A stretch of DNA of 64,000 nt from Cochliopodium minus (GCA_024220525.1 JAMYWO010000012.1:241253-305252), one strand, 5' to 3'; shown: positions 50,201 through 61,348, counted from the stretch's first letter. The notes: generated by a model from the letters alone, not told the origin. Translations and numbers: made by a program.

Positions 50201-51133
50201 ATTCTTATTTTATTTTCTTTTTTAAAAAAATTTAAATTTTCTTTTTGAGTATTCTTATTTATTTTTTATTTTTTATTTCTGTAAAAACCTTTTTTTTTTT
50301 AAAATTTTTTTACATTCAAATTTTTTATAGGAGAAATTATGCAACTAATGAATAATGGATTCCAGAATGTAAGGCTCAAAATAATGCTTTTGAAAAAATC
50401 TTGTGCAGAGCAGTCTATGTATACAAAATACCTCGGAGATGAGCCCAATTTATGGAGACCTGTTCTCAACATGGGTAAATTTTTAAAAAATAAAAAAAAA
50501 TAAAAAAAAATAAAAAAAAATTTAAAAAATAAAAGAAAAAGTAAGAAAGATGGAGAGAATATTTATTAGATTGTGTGATGAGCTTGTTTGGTTTTCAGGT
50601 ATAAAAATTTTTTAAAACATAACCAATTCTTTAATACCAATTTTTTTTTTTAAAAAAACCTTCATCAGAGAGTGCCTCAGCTTTGACTTGTATCAGTAAG
50701 TCCGAGATAGAACCGGGCATAGGCCTTTTTAAAAAGGACATCTTGGAAATCGATCAACATATTCAATTAGCTCTTGACACATGCATTGTAAATCGTTTTT
50801 ATTTTACAAATTGAACCATTTTTTTTTTATTAATAAAATTATTTTTTAATATAGGAAATCATGGAAACTTTTTCCAATGCTAATCCCAATTACGAAGTCG
50901 AATATTGGTCTTCCAAACATCTCAACAACTTGAAGAAAGCTTTAAAGATCAACACGATGTTGGGGTTTAAAAAAATTTTTGTGGAGAAACACATTTTTTT
51001 TGAGAACAAAACCATGTCTTCTTCCATCTCCTATCTCTTTATGATAAACAAAATTTGTAAGAGCGTTTCAAAGTTGTGGGAAATAGTTTTCAATTTGAAG
51101 GTATCTAATTTGATGGAGGCTTCAAGATTTTAA
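47239..51133 (+). CDS. FUSC/aromatic-acid-exporter-type membrane transporter (868 aa, 14 exons)
   Basis: Exons 47239-47563, 47628-47648, 47696-47787, 47834-47853, 47914-48343, 48436-48994, 49170-49273, 49334-49398, 49548-49757, 49974-50155, 50331-50474, 50542-50598, 50669-50787, 50855-51133; total 869 codons. Layout is that of FUSC-family proteins: two hydrophobic blocks separated by a long helical cytosolic domain. Block 1: FNMLNILRGVTGCLISSILF, ISLSLIFIFAAGLLGILIGF, AFIFIIAFIVTMG, FMFVFFTILLLNWSIAP. Middle: ADLDQLRTKMKALVAAST ... LEFRVEN region. Block 2: LFALAVLAACISCLWKPLAA, FLVIKLFIPHPTSYMIILFG, FCGALIIIVLFLHKWYF, then a helical tail. Relatives export aromatic or organic acids, or are fungal Bre4/DUF2421 proteins. 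Substrate not predictable. Two micro-exons of 20-21 nt are used. Confidence 0.75.
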
Positions 51134-51200
51134 AAAAAAAAAATTCAAAGAAATTTAATAAAAATATAAAAATAAGAAACTTGAGAAATTATAAAATAAA

Positions 51201-53558
51201 ATGGATTATCATGGTCGAGGATCAATCGAAGTGATTGAGGAAATAGATTTTAATTTGGCGCATTTATTTTTCAAAAATAGTTTCAAGATAATCAGAGGGA
51301 TGATGGGATGGGTGAACACGATTTATAATCCTTGTGGAGAATTAACTCAACAAATTCAATCCAAATCACCCATCTTCCATCTTCCAAAAGGTAAAATTAT
51401 TCATTTCAATATATATGAAAAATAATGCTTATTAAATTTATTATATCAACAGTAATACAAAAACATTTCCTTCAATACTTACCAATTGAATCGATTTCCT
51501 CTTTGGGGTTGACTTGCAAAAACTGGGCGCAGATAATCATTGATTATTATGGGGAAAAGATGAATAGAATTGAAGATAAAACAATCAAAGCGATTGATGA
51601 AATAATGAAAATGGATGTTAAAGTACAAAGAGAGATGATGAGGAATGTGCGAGAAGAATTATTGAATTTTGGAGATGATTTTTTGAAATTGGCAATATGC
51701 GCAGAAATAAACTATTCAATCCCCTCTTGTATGAAGGAAGAATTCAAGATCTCCAACTTGAAATCCTCGAAGATATTAGATCAATCCATGATGGAAATAC
51801 AAATGATCTTCCAAAGCAAAAAGGGGCCATACAAAGAAGTACCACTAAAACTCAACTATCATCTCGTCCACGATCCTTTGTTTGGAGAGAACATCAACAT
51901 AGAAGAGAGAAGAACATGTTGGAATTATACAATCAAATCTTTGATGATTCAGAACCAACATGGCTCACACAGAACTCTAATTACTTATTTCACATACAAA
52001 CCACTCCTTCCCTACTTTGAAAGTGCGTTAAAGAACGAAGATCTCTCACAGTTTTTGTACGAGAAGATTTTGTTGCCAATCATCTCTTGGACAAAGTAGC
52101 AGAGAATCAATCCTTTTCGAACGCGCCTCTCAAAGAAATTGTTTTGGAACTGCTTCAGCCCTTTTTTGAACAAAAAAAGAAAAGTCTGGAAAAAGAATCC
52201 GTTTCTCTACCTCACACGGGCGGAAACACTTTTTCAACCTCTACCTTCGCCAAATCCTTTTCTACTTCTTCTACTGGCTCTCAAATTGATTCTCGAACAA
52301 GCGATTATAGTTACCATACTTCTCCTTCCACTTCTACTTTCGCCAAATCCTTTTCTACTTCTTCTAGTGGTTCTTCGTGTACTCCCTACCATACTTCGCC
52401 TTCTACTTCTACCTTCGCCAAATCCTTTTCTACTTCTTCTACTAATTCTTCATGTACTCCCCAACATACTTCGCCTTCTAATTCTACTTTCACCAAATCC
52501 TTTTCTACTTCTTCTAGTGGTTCTTCATGTACTCCCCAACATATTTCGCCTTCTACTTCTACCTTCGCCAAATCCTTTTCTACTTCTTCTAGTGGTTTTT
52601 CAAATGATTACCAAACAAATGATTGTCATGGCAATTATGATCCAAAATTCAAATATGAGAACGAGGGAAGGTACATATTTACATATTTCTAACAATAAAT
52701 ATATTTTTTTAATTTATTATTTTGATTTTGATTTTATTTATCACCTGCATAGAATTACTTGCCACATTAATGAAGAAAAGAAAGATTCATATTTTAAATG
52801 CATCATTCTATTCACTTTCGTTTTCAAGATGATTTACAAAGAACTCAAGCAAACAATCCCTATTTCTAACTGTCAAGTTTCATTATCCGAAATTTCCAAC
52901 GAAGCATGGGAAAGGTACATTTCTTTGGGATTAGATCTGTCCATTGACAATTTGTCTTGTGGGGATCTTGATGAATTGATAAGCAATCCTATATCTAAAT
53001 CTATTCTCATTGATCAAGTTGTCAAGGTTCTTCTCATTCGTGCTGGTCAGGAGTTTTGTAAATTTTTTTTTTTTATGAAATGTTGAATAAATTGAAATAA
53101 AAATAAATTAAAATTAATTTTATTATTAAAAAAAAAAAAGAAAAAAAATAACAAATAAATTTTAAAATTTTTTTAAAATAATAATTATTCTAAATTGATA
53201 GAAAAATGTTGGAGAAGACTATTCTGAGTTTCAATTTAACATTGCCAAAAACTATTTCACTCCAAAGTTTTCCTCCAGCCCAAGTTTGACTGAGTCCTTC
53301 GCCACCAATTTTTCGGATACTATGAAAATGCTTTTGATCTTGACCAAGTTTCCTCACGCCTCTTTGTCTATGGATCCTCCCACTCTTTTAATTAATGAGG
53401 ATATAAACTCTTTTCTGAGTGATTATTCCCAATGGGAAAAAGATTTAAAAATTAAATCTGAGAATCGATCATCACCAACTTATCCTTATCATACTTCTAC
53501 TTCTCTAACTGGATCTCGTCCAACCACAAAATACCAAGAGTACAAGTTTTTTTATTAA
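51201..53558 (+). CDS. F-box-like protein with Ser/Thr-rich 25-residue repeats
   Basis: Exon 1 51201-51390 joins in phase to exon 2 from 51453. Exon 2 opens with an F-box-like segment HFLQYLPIESISSLGLTCKN followed by WAQIIIDYY. Frame 1 runs to a stop at 52099. An overlapping frame, open from about 52020, continues (SLTVFVREDFVANHLLDKVA ... EIVLELLQPFF) into five repeats of STSTFAKSFSTSSSGSSCTP. Later exons are about 52757-53050 (MIYKELKQTIPISNCQVSLS ... KSILIDQVVKVLLIR) and 53203-53558 (GEDYSEFQFNIAKNYFTPKF ... YKFFY). Either there is a one-base frame change near 52030-52060, or these are two overlapping genes. An F-box would make it a substrate adaptor of SCF ubiquitin ligases; this part is short and the call is moderate. 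The last two splice joins were not fully resolved. Confidence 0.5.
52236..52600 (+). repeat. 75-bp in-frame tandem repeat (five copies)
   Basis: Units encode STSTFAKSFSTSS(S/T)GSS followed by CTP(Y/Q)HTSP. Copies differ at a few synonymous and conservative positions, so they are kept as protein and are not simply slippage. Confidence 0.85.
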
Positions 53559-53599
53559 TAAAAAAAATATTTAATAAATTTATTTATTTTATTTAATTT

Positions 53600-56480
53600 T
53601 TAAACAACTCGTTTGATTATTTCATAAACAACAAATTTGGGAATTTTGAGATTAGTTTTCTTTTGGTTCATCTTGAGGTATAATAACAAAAAGTGTATGG
53701 AATTTTTAAAAACAGAGCTGAAGTGAAGATGGGTTTCAGGCGACCAATCTACCAGCCTTTCTCCCGATGCGAAGATTCTGATGTTCGGATTTTTGAACAC
53801 TGTATGATATTCATTATTTCCAAAAATGGAATCCTATTTTGGAAATTCGAAAAAAAATTTATTAAAAAAATAAAAAAATTATTAAAATAAAATATTTGTT
53901 TTAAATTTAGAATATAATTTCTTTTACATATTTTCCCATCAAAATTACTTCCCCAGATTTTTTATACAACAAAGAATGGTAGTATCCTTGTAATTTGTAA
54001 AAAAAACCAGAAATAAATTAATTGTTTATTTTTTAGTACCTGCACACAAAGATTTTAGGTTAGTGTCAGTCATGATCGGGGTGAATACCTTTGTGTCTGT
54101 GATTGATCCCATCTGCCTTTACAAAAAATAGGAATTTATAAATTGTGTATTTTTTAATTTTAAAATTTTTTTTTACATAAAACTATTTGATCCAGATCCC
54201 AACAACTGCCCTAAAAATTTATTTTTATTTTTATTTTGACAAGAAAATTTGTTTTTTAATTGAATATTATTCATTAATGTTTTTTTTATATATTTTTTGA
54301 AACCATTTTTTTTTAATATCAAAGTGTGGCTGTATCCACAAGAGATGTGAGAGATATCCGTGTCGCTCATCACCTTGGCGAAAGAATATTGGAAATCTAT
54401 ATTCGAGCCTATTCCCAGTCTCCCACTTGACGAAAAAAAAAAATATAATTTATTTTAATTTGAAAAAATAAAATTTAATGGAAATTCAGAAATGAAAAAA
54501 AAAACCTATAATTACAACCATACGCAAAAAGTTCTCCATTCTCTTTGTAAACCTGGTTTTAAAATAAAAAAGTTATTGGATCATTAAAAAAATAAACAAA
54601 AAATAAAATTAACTATCAAAAAAAAAAGTTTTAAAATAATTTGAAAAAATATTTTGAAATAAAAATTTTCGAAATAAAAAATTTGAAATAAAATAAAAAA
54701 TAATGGTAAAATAAAAATAATTAAGAATTAATAAAATAAATCAAAAATAAAATTGGAGGTAAACAAAAAAAAAATAAATTAAAACTAACCATGTTGTGGT
54801 TGGCGCCACAAGTTATCATTTTTATGCCAGGTTCGTTTTTGAGGAGAAATGGCTCTAAAAAATTCTGATCCTGCTCTATTCCCAGTTGTCCAAACGCATT
54901 TTTTCTAATAAAATAAAAAAATTATTTTAACAAATTTTAATTAAACAAATTATAAAAATAAAATAATTTAAATTTTTTTTTTTACCCACAAGTAAAAACA
55001 TCACCATTTTTTTTGTAAAATATAGCTGAAAAATATTGGAAATAAAAAATTTTTAATGAATAACTTTTTCAAAATATTTTTTCAAAATTTTTATTTCAAA
55101 TTAGTTTTTATTCAAATTATTTTTTCAATTATTTTTAAAATTATTTCAATTATTTTTTTAAAATTATTCAACTATTTTTTTAAAATTATTTCAATTATTT
55201 TTTTAAAATTATTTTTAAAATTTTTTAAATATTTTTTAAATTATTTTTAAATTTTTTAAATATTTTTAAATATTTTTTAAATTATTTTTTTTACAGTGGT
55301 TTTGCCCACAAGAAATGATTTGAATGTCAGGATCATTTTTCACAAAAACTAAATCACTCCTGTTGTCTGAGTCGTTCAACCCCAGTTGCCCTTGGCTATT
55401 CTGTCCCACAATAGAATAATAATAAAAATAAAAAAATGAAAAATGAAAAATGAAAAATGAAAAATAAATAAAATAAAAAATAAAAAATAAATAATAAAAA
55501 ATAAAAAATAAAAAATAAAAAATAAAAAATAAAAAATAATAAATAATAAATAATAAATAAAAAATAAAAAATAAAATAACAAAAAATAAAATAAAAATAA
55601 ATAAATTAAAGTAAATGAAAAATAAAAAATAAAAAATAAAATTTATTGAAATCTTTTTACATCACCTATTTTTGTTTTGAAAAATGATAATTTTTATTTT
55701 ATTAAAAATTATTTGAAAAAAAAAAAATACCAATGGCGTACAAATCACCATTTTTGAGGTAGATGAAAGCGAATTCACCTCCCACAGAAATTATTTTTGT
55801 TTTTTTCCCGCTCATGATCAAAATCGGCTCTGTGATGCTGCTTTTTTCATTTTCTATGATTAAAAAAAAATAAAAAAATGAAAAAATAAAAATAAAAAAA
55901 TAAAAAAAATAACAAAAAAAAAAAAAACAAAAAAAATAAAAATAACAAAAATAAAAATAAAATTTTAGTGTTTTGAAAGAAAATAAATAAAGAAATAAAA
56001 AATCAAAAAAAAAATTTTTAAAAACAAAATAATTTTTTATTTTGAAAAAATAATTTTGACTTGTGTTGTCAAAGAAGTAAACGTCCCCATTGATTTTTTG
56101 GATTAATGTGAACGCTGTTGCGGGGTAGATTCCCTTTATCTCTTTGTCATTGTAAATAAGTGTTGGTTTAGTGATGCCCTCTTGTTTGTTGAAATAGAGT
56201 TCTCCAAAAGCGTACAAATCTCCATTATCTTTCCAAAGTAAGTTTAACAGTATGGAATAGTATATAAATTAATATAAATTAATATAAATTAATATATAAA
56301 TGAATGGATCCACATATTTTTAACACTATAAAAAAATCAAACATCGATATCGATGTTTGGAGTTATATAACCTCAAATATACTATATATTGTTATTTCCA
56401 TGTATTTTGGAATTGCATTAAAATGCAAATTTACCAAGATATAAATAGTTAATCTTTGGCAAAGATTTATAATGTGACAT
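53600..56480 (-). CDS. RCC1-repeat beta-propeller protein, many short exons
   Basis: Exon 1 is 56435-56480 (MSHYKSLPKINYLYL, then GTAAAT). Later exons, approximate: 56060-56230, 55735-55860, 55300-55405, 54985-55025, 54790-54906, 54508-54555, 54305-54430, 54045-54118, 53905-53985, 53600-53835. RCC1 units are seen as GDLYAFGELYF; IISVGGEFAFIYLKNGDLYA; QLGLNDSDNRSDLVF then IISCGQNHC; NGDVFTCGKNAFGQLGIEQD and MITCGANHNMVYKENGELFA; ISCGYSHTLILKKNG; GYYHSLLYKKSGEVILMGKY. This makes about six to seven blades. The C-terminal block WSPETHLHFSSVFKNSIHFL ... KIPKFVVYEIIKRVV resembles a short helical box. RCC1 propellers serve as GTPase exchangers or scaffolds; the partner is unknown. Confidence 0.75.
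55430..55640. repeat. AATAAAAAAT-type simple repeat in RCC1 intron
   Basis: A long A/T-only tract of AAAAATAAAT variants between two RCC1 exons; apparent Phe/Ile/Tyr frames are artefacts. Confidence 0.75.
56338..56359. repeat. Perfect 22-bp palindrome
   Basis: CAAACATCGAT followed directly by its reverse complement, in the first intron of the RCC1 gene, in an otherwise AT-only stretch. It could form a cruciform or bind a dimeric protein; role unknown. Confidence 0.8.
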
Positions 56481-56659
56481 TTCTTGATTAAATTGATTTC
56501 CAGATAATGATCTTCTCTAAAAATAGTTGATATTTTTCAATATTTTTATTATTTTTTTTTAAAGAGAATATATTCACAAATTCTATTTAAAGACAATGAA
56601 CCTATTAGTGCATTTCAATTTTATGCCATGGGCTTTGGATAAAGTCAAAAAAAAAAAAA

Positions 56660-56939
56660 ATGGAAAATTTACTCAATAAAGACTTGTGGAAGCTCATTTT
56701 GCTTGATTATATAGAAACAGTGGAGGATGAATTTGATGTTCCCTCATTCATAATCAAAATATCCTATGTAAATAAACAAATTAATAAAGTATGCAAAAAT
56801 GAAGGTAAAAAAGAATAATAACTGATCAATTATTTTCGATGATATTTATAGATATCATTCATAAACACAAATCGCATCTATCCATTCCTAATCAAAAAAA
56901 AAAATTCTATAGAGAAATCATATACAACATATTTTAAAA
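56660..56939 (+). CDS. F-box-like exon(s), possibly 5' part of the adjacent Rab gene
   Basis: Exon 56660-56804 (MENLLNKDLWKLILLDYIET ... IIKISYVNKQINKVCKNE) looks like an F-box helix set. It splices in phase (GTAAAA..TTATAG) to 56853 onward: DIIHKHKSHLSIPNQKKKFY, with a stop at 56937, 21 bp before the next ATG. An A11 run at about 56893-56903 lies where a frame change would be needed to read on. It may be a separate 90-residue protein or the start of an F-box-Rab fusion. Confidence 0.45.
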
Positions 56940-56960
56940 TTAATCAATTTATATCTCATA

Positions 56961-58158
56961 ATGATAGAAATATGGGCGAGAATATTCATCAAGGTATTCC
57001 ACACTCAGATTTTATCTTCAGGGGAGTTATCTAATCTGGAGATCTTCAAGAAATTCCATGGAGGATTGTTCAATCCCAATAATCCTATCAATAAGAGGTT
57101 TCAAGGAGATGATAAAATTCATTATTTAGCTAAATCCGCCATTATCGGTTCTTCAAATTGCGGGAAATCATCTTTGATAAGAAGGGTATCAAAATATTAA
57201 ATAAATAAAAAATAAAAAAAAAAAAAAATTAAATAAATTAAAATTTATTTAAAAAATGTAATTAAAAATAAATTTTCAATCAAAAAAAGATAATGGATGA
57301 AAAATTCTATGAACCAGTCATGTGTACAATCGGTGTTGACTTTAGGATAAAAAACTTAGAGATGAGTGAAAAAGAAACTATGAAAGTAATTTAAACTAAA
57401 AATTAAATAATTTTAAAAATTAAAACAAATTGAATTAGATACAATTGTGGGACACTGCTGGACAAGAAAAGTTTGAAAATAAAAATAAAAATAAAAATAA
57501 AAATAAAAATAAAAATAAAATAAAATAAAATAAAATAAAATGTAAAAATAAAAATTATTTAAAAATAAAAATTATTTAAAAATAAAAATTATTTAAAAAT
57601 AAATATAAAAATAAATTTAAATATAAAAAAAAATATAAATATAAATATAAATATAAATATAAAATAAATATAAAAATAAAAAAGATTTAGGGAACAGATG
57701 CACCCTATGTACTTTAGAAACTCCTCCTTGATTATTCTTTCCTTCTCAATTGAAGATAGGGAGTCTTTTAAAAAACTGGAAACTTATTACAACGACACTA
57801 ACAAAAACGACACTTCCTTTCGCATCATGGTGGGGATGAAATCTGATTTGAAAGAAGAAAGGGTTGTTTCTTTTGAAGAGGTTTAAAAAGATATTTTTTT
57901 TAAATAGATCTTTTTTTATTTTTTTTCTCAATAAAATCTTTTCAAAAGGCAAAGAAATTCTCTTTTTCAAAATGTTTGTTATATTTTGAGACATCTTCAA
58001 AGTCTGGGGATGGAGTGGAGGAGATGTTTGACTATGTTTCCAATGTTTTGAAGAGATTAGCGAAAATTAAGGTGTATGATACAAATACAGACTATCCAAA
58101 AAAAGAGGTTGAAAAAAGCAATCAACAAAATGATAACTTTTTTTGTCAAATAAATTGA
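56961..58158 (+). CDS. Rab-like small GTPase with N-terminal extension (about 250 aa)
   Basis: Exons 56961-57185, 57290-57385, 57439 to about 57480, 57691-57880, 57949-58158. About 50 residues precede the G domain. G1 is IIGSSNCGKSSLI; switch I keeps CTIGVDFR, the Rab-type TIGVDF; G3 is WDTAGQEKF; G4 is VGMKSDL, with Met replacing the usual Asn of NKxD; G5 is ETSSKSG. The end reads NDNFFCQIN, a single-Cys CaaX-like tail in place of the usual double-Cys Rab end. The donor after WDTAGQEKFEN is not a clear GT because an AAAAAT repeat begins there. Rabs direct vesicle traffic; the weak G4 may alter guanine binding. Specific Rab class not assigned. Confidence 0.8.
57478..57545. repeat. AAAAAT/AAAAT microsatellite at exon-intron border of the Rab gene
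   Basis: About eight AAAAAT units followed by AAAAT units start exactly where the switch II exon should end. The first GT downstream is at 57541. Confidence 0.8.
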
Positions 58159-58226
58159 ATAAAATTTAAATTAAAAATTCAAAATTGTTTTTATTTTTAT
58201 CTCAAAAAATTTTGTTTGTCTTTTTG

Positions 58227-60230
58227 TTAGTTTTTGGTATTTTTAACAGGTGATTTCCTAATAGGAAGTTTCTTAGGGACAGGTCTATGAGAATCTTTGT
58301 CGCTCTTATCACGAAGAGAAATGGCATCCTTAGTGTTACCATCCAAACTATTGGAAACCTTTTTGTTATGAAGATGCTTGAGATTAGTGATGCACTTCTG
58401 ATCCACCTTGAAGCGAGAGCTCTCCAAAATATTGTTGACCTCCTCAATGGTGTGACTCTTTTGTTTCAAGTGAAACAAATTCTTTCTCTCGGACATGGGG
58501 CCATTCACATTGATGTTCTCGTTGATGTTCTCCTTCATTGGCTTACGATCAGTCATTATAGTTTTCTTCTGGAAAAGGCGTCCAAGGTTGAAAAACCCTT
58601 TGTCATTCTTCCCTTTAAAATTGGTGACAATTTTCTCATCAAACGGAGTATCATTGTCAAACTTTTCTTTGTTGGAATTTTTCCTTTTTGGGCTTTTCTT
58701 TTTTTGATCCTCGTTCTTTTCTTTTTTGGGACTCATTTTTTCTTGTTTGTCTTCAACGACACTCACTTTTTTCTCAGCAAAACTTTCTTTGTTAGGAGAG
58801 GAATTACGCGGAGAAACACTGGATCTAGGAGATTTCCCATTTGACCTAGGAGATTGTCCATTGCTTCTTTTGGGAGACTCTTTTTTGAAAGGATCAGAGT
58901 TTTGCGAGTTTGTGGTATCTTTCTTGTTTGGAGATATTTTGTTAGAGAAAGAGTTATTCGAAGAATTGGTTTTATAACTTTGAAAAATGTTGGCTTCGTT
59001 TGGAGAAAGATCGTTGATGTTTATGCTGCTACGATAGTCCGTCTCTGTGTCGGAATCTGTACATTCGTTAATGTCGTAATAGTCTCCTGTCCACTTTTGT
59101 TCCATCAGATTCTTGTTGGTGGACTTTCTGCCCATCTGCTTGTCTGTGGTTTCGGAAGGATCCCTGTTTTTGATGGGAGTGAGCAAATCCTTGATTTTGT
59201 TGAGTTTTCTTGTGTTGAACTTTATCTGTTTTTGAAAAAATAATTATTAAAATTATTAAAAAAAATAATTATTTAACAAATCAAATAAATGAAATTTTTA
59301 ATGTGGATCGAAATCTCAATTTATAATTTATTATTTTTAATTGAAAAGAATTTTATAAAGTTTTAAAATTACCTTATTGATTTCTTTTGAATGGGCAATA
59401 TCTCCGCTGCTTCCGATAATATCATTGAAAGTCGTATCACGTGGGGAAGGGGACGGTTGATCAGAAGGAGGAAAGATATTACCAATGGTGGGTTGATGGA
59501 TCGTCTCCTCCGTATCAGATGAATCACTGTACTCTGTAGTCTCTGATGATTGTTCGTGAGAGAGATCACCTTTGTTTTTTTCGTTATTTTGAGTTTTTTT
59601 GTTGTTTTTTTCGCTGAGATTCTTCTCTTCCAATGTTTTTAGCTGGAGATTGGAATTATTGGATCCATTCATCGCCTTGTCGAGTGTATTGAGGAGATTA
59701 GCTTCACTGGGGGACATTTCCCTCTCATTAATATGATGAATGTTGGGCTTTGATTTTTTATTGGAGGATTTGATAGATCCATTCAAAGAACCATTCAAAG
59801 ATCCATTCAAAGATCCATTCAAAAGATTTTTATCACTCTTGTTGAAATTGATTTCGGATTCGGTGTCAGATTCAGTATCATTATTATCTTCTTCTTCCTT
59901 TGGCAAAGAAGATCTACTCACCCGTTTTTGGATCGAGATTGATCTCATTTTGATTCTTCTGCTTTCTCTATTCATTCCCTCCGTCTCTGTATCCGAATCT
60001 GTGGATTCATCGTATCTGGGTGTGATATTCGCCAATTCAGTGGGTATTCTCGTCAATAAGATGCTCGATGCTCGAGGTGTGAAGCCCACATCATGTTTAG
60101 TCAATTCATTCGCCTTCAAATTGGTCAAATCCCCATTTTCTCTGGGAGTTTCGAAATTCAATCGATTCGTGAGCTGATTTTCTTTCATTTCCAATGGTTC
60201 AATCATATTCAAATTTATATTCAAATTCAT
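58227..60230 (-). CDS. Acidic Ser/Asn-rich low-complexity protein with internal duplication (618 aa)
   Basis: Exons 59373-60230 and 58227-59225 join in phase (GTAATT..AACAG); total 619 codons. The start is Met 60230 (MNLNINLNMIEPLEMKENQ), as upstream codons are intergenic-like. No folded domain is seen. Repeated short modules occur: STDSDTETE, NDTESDTESE, CTDSDTETD, EMSPSEANLL and DLSPNEANIF. They suggest that a '(T)DSDTET...SPxEAN' block was duplicated between the N- and C-terminal halves. A four-fold NGSL repeat is coded by a 12-bp tandem unit. The C-terminal half is rich in SPRNSSPNKE and KKSPKRK. Many Ser-Asp/Glu sites fit casein kinase II phosphorylation. The gene overlaps nothing and is convergent with the Rab gene. 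Function unknown. Confidence 0.7.
59775..59826 (-). repeat. 12-bp tandem repeat encoding Asn-Gly-Ser-Leu
   Basis: Four copies of a 12-base unit (GATCCATTCAAA on the + strand) in the acidic low-complexity protein. Confidence 0.85.
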
Positions 60231-60449
60231 TGTTGATTTATCTTTATGATTGAGAGGAATTAATATATATATACTTAATGTTAATTGTATCAATTTGATC
60301 AATTTTATTAATTAGGATCTCAATACAAATATTTTATGTTTATAATTGATTTATTTATTTGAGGAAATAAGATATTATCTTTTGAATAATCAAGATCTCA
60401 GTCATTATTGTTGATATAATACTATAAAAGCTTTCATAAATATGGTTAT

Positions 60450-61024
60450 TTATAATTTTAATACGTTTTGATCTTTACCCAATTTATTGATGATATCTCT
60501 CGCATCCGTTTCGGAATTGGCAAATATCAAAGTTGAATTTTTCTGATTGATAGATTGATGGAGTACTTTCACCTTTTTATCTTCTTCATCCAACGATATG
60601 ATGTCGATAGATATGTTATTCTTATTCAATTTATTTACAATGGCATCTTTCAATTTTTCATACTCTTTATCTTTGATTTTGTTGGATAGAATCAAAATTA
60701 TGTTTCTATCTCTTTCTTTATTTTTATTGTCTTTGAATGTATCTATTGCCTTCGAGAAGCTTGACACAAGATCCAATTTTTTGGCATCTGATTCCATTAT
60801 CTTTTCCCATTTTTTTTCGAGATTATCTTTGGTGTAAATCTTTTGATTGGATCCAATAATAACACCTATCAAATTCTTCTCATTTGAAATATTGGAGTAT
60901 AATTCTTTGATGAAATTGATCTTTGAATTCCCTTTATCAATTCTATTAAAAATATGCAATATTAGAAATAATAAGATGATTGTCTTGAGAAAGAAATATA
61001 CATTATAATGACATCCTGGATCAT
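60450..61024 (-). CDS. Rpn10-like von Willebrand A domain protein, vWA only (171 aa)
   Basis: Exons 61002-61024 (MIQDVII) and 60450-60942, joined in phase; 172 codons. The joined start MIQDVIIIIDKGNSK aligns with the Rpn10 opening 'MICIDNS'. It is followed by NLIGVIIGSNQKIYTKDN, VSSFSKAIDTFKDN, NKERDRNIILILSNKI and DAIVNKLNKNNISIDIISLD, the Rpn10 order of 'QRIIVFVGSPI ... LKKNNVAVDIV'. Rpn10 docks polyubiquitin at the 26S proteasome. Canonical Rpn10 has C-terminal ubiquitin-interacting motifs; none fit before the stop here. The MIDAS DxSxS is replaced by DKGNS, as in other Rpn10s that do not need metal. It is either a divergent Rpn10 or a paralogue. Confidence 0.65.
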
Positions 61025-61132
61025 CTTTTTTTTTTATTTATAAATAGAACTTAAAGAAATAAAATTTAAAACAACTTGTATTTTTTTTTTGATCAAAAAT
61101 ATTATTCAAAATTGAAAAATTTATGATTAAAT

Positions 61133-61304
61133 AAAAATATCACTATAATAAAATTAATNTGGGTTAACTCCCACTTTGAATTAAGTCTAAAATTTTTTAT
61201 TAAAAAAATTTATCAACCCCAAAAAAAAAAAAAAAATATTTGACATTTGTTCTCATGACTTGATATATAATTTTCAATAAATAATTTTATTATAGTGATA
61301 TTTT
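61133..61304. repeat. 24-bp inverted repeat flanking the second n
   Basis: A left arm ending AATATCACTATAATAAAATT (61133-61156) and its reverse complement at 61281-61304 enclose about 124 bp, including the n at 61159. This could be a small MITE-like element or a hairpin artefact at a contig end. No target-site duplication can be judged. Confidence 0.6.
61159..61159. other. Single n: probable scaffold join
   Basis: Second isolated n in the window, 3 bp inside the left arm of an inverted repeat. Confidence 0.6.
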
Positions 61305-61348
61305 TAATTATACAAAAACAAAATATTTACAAAATAAGACTCAGTTAT

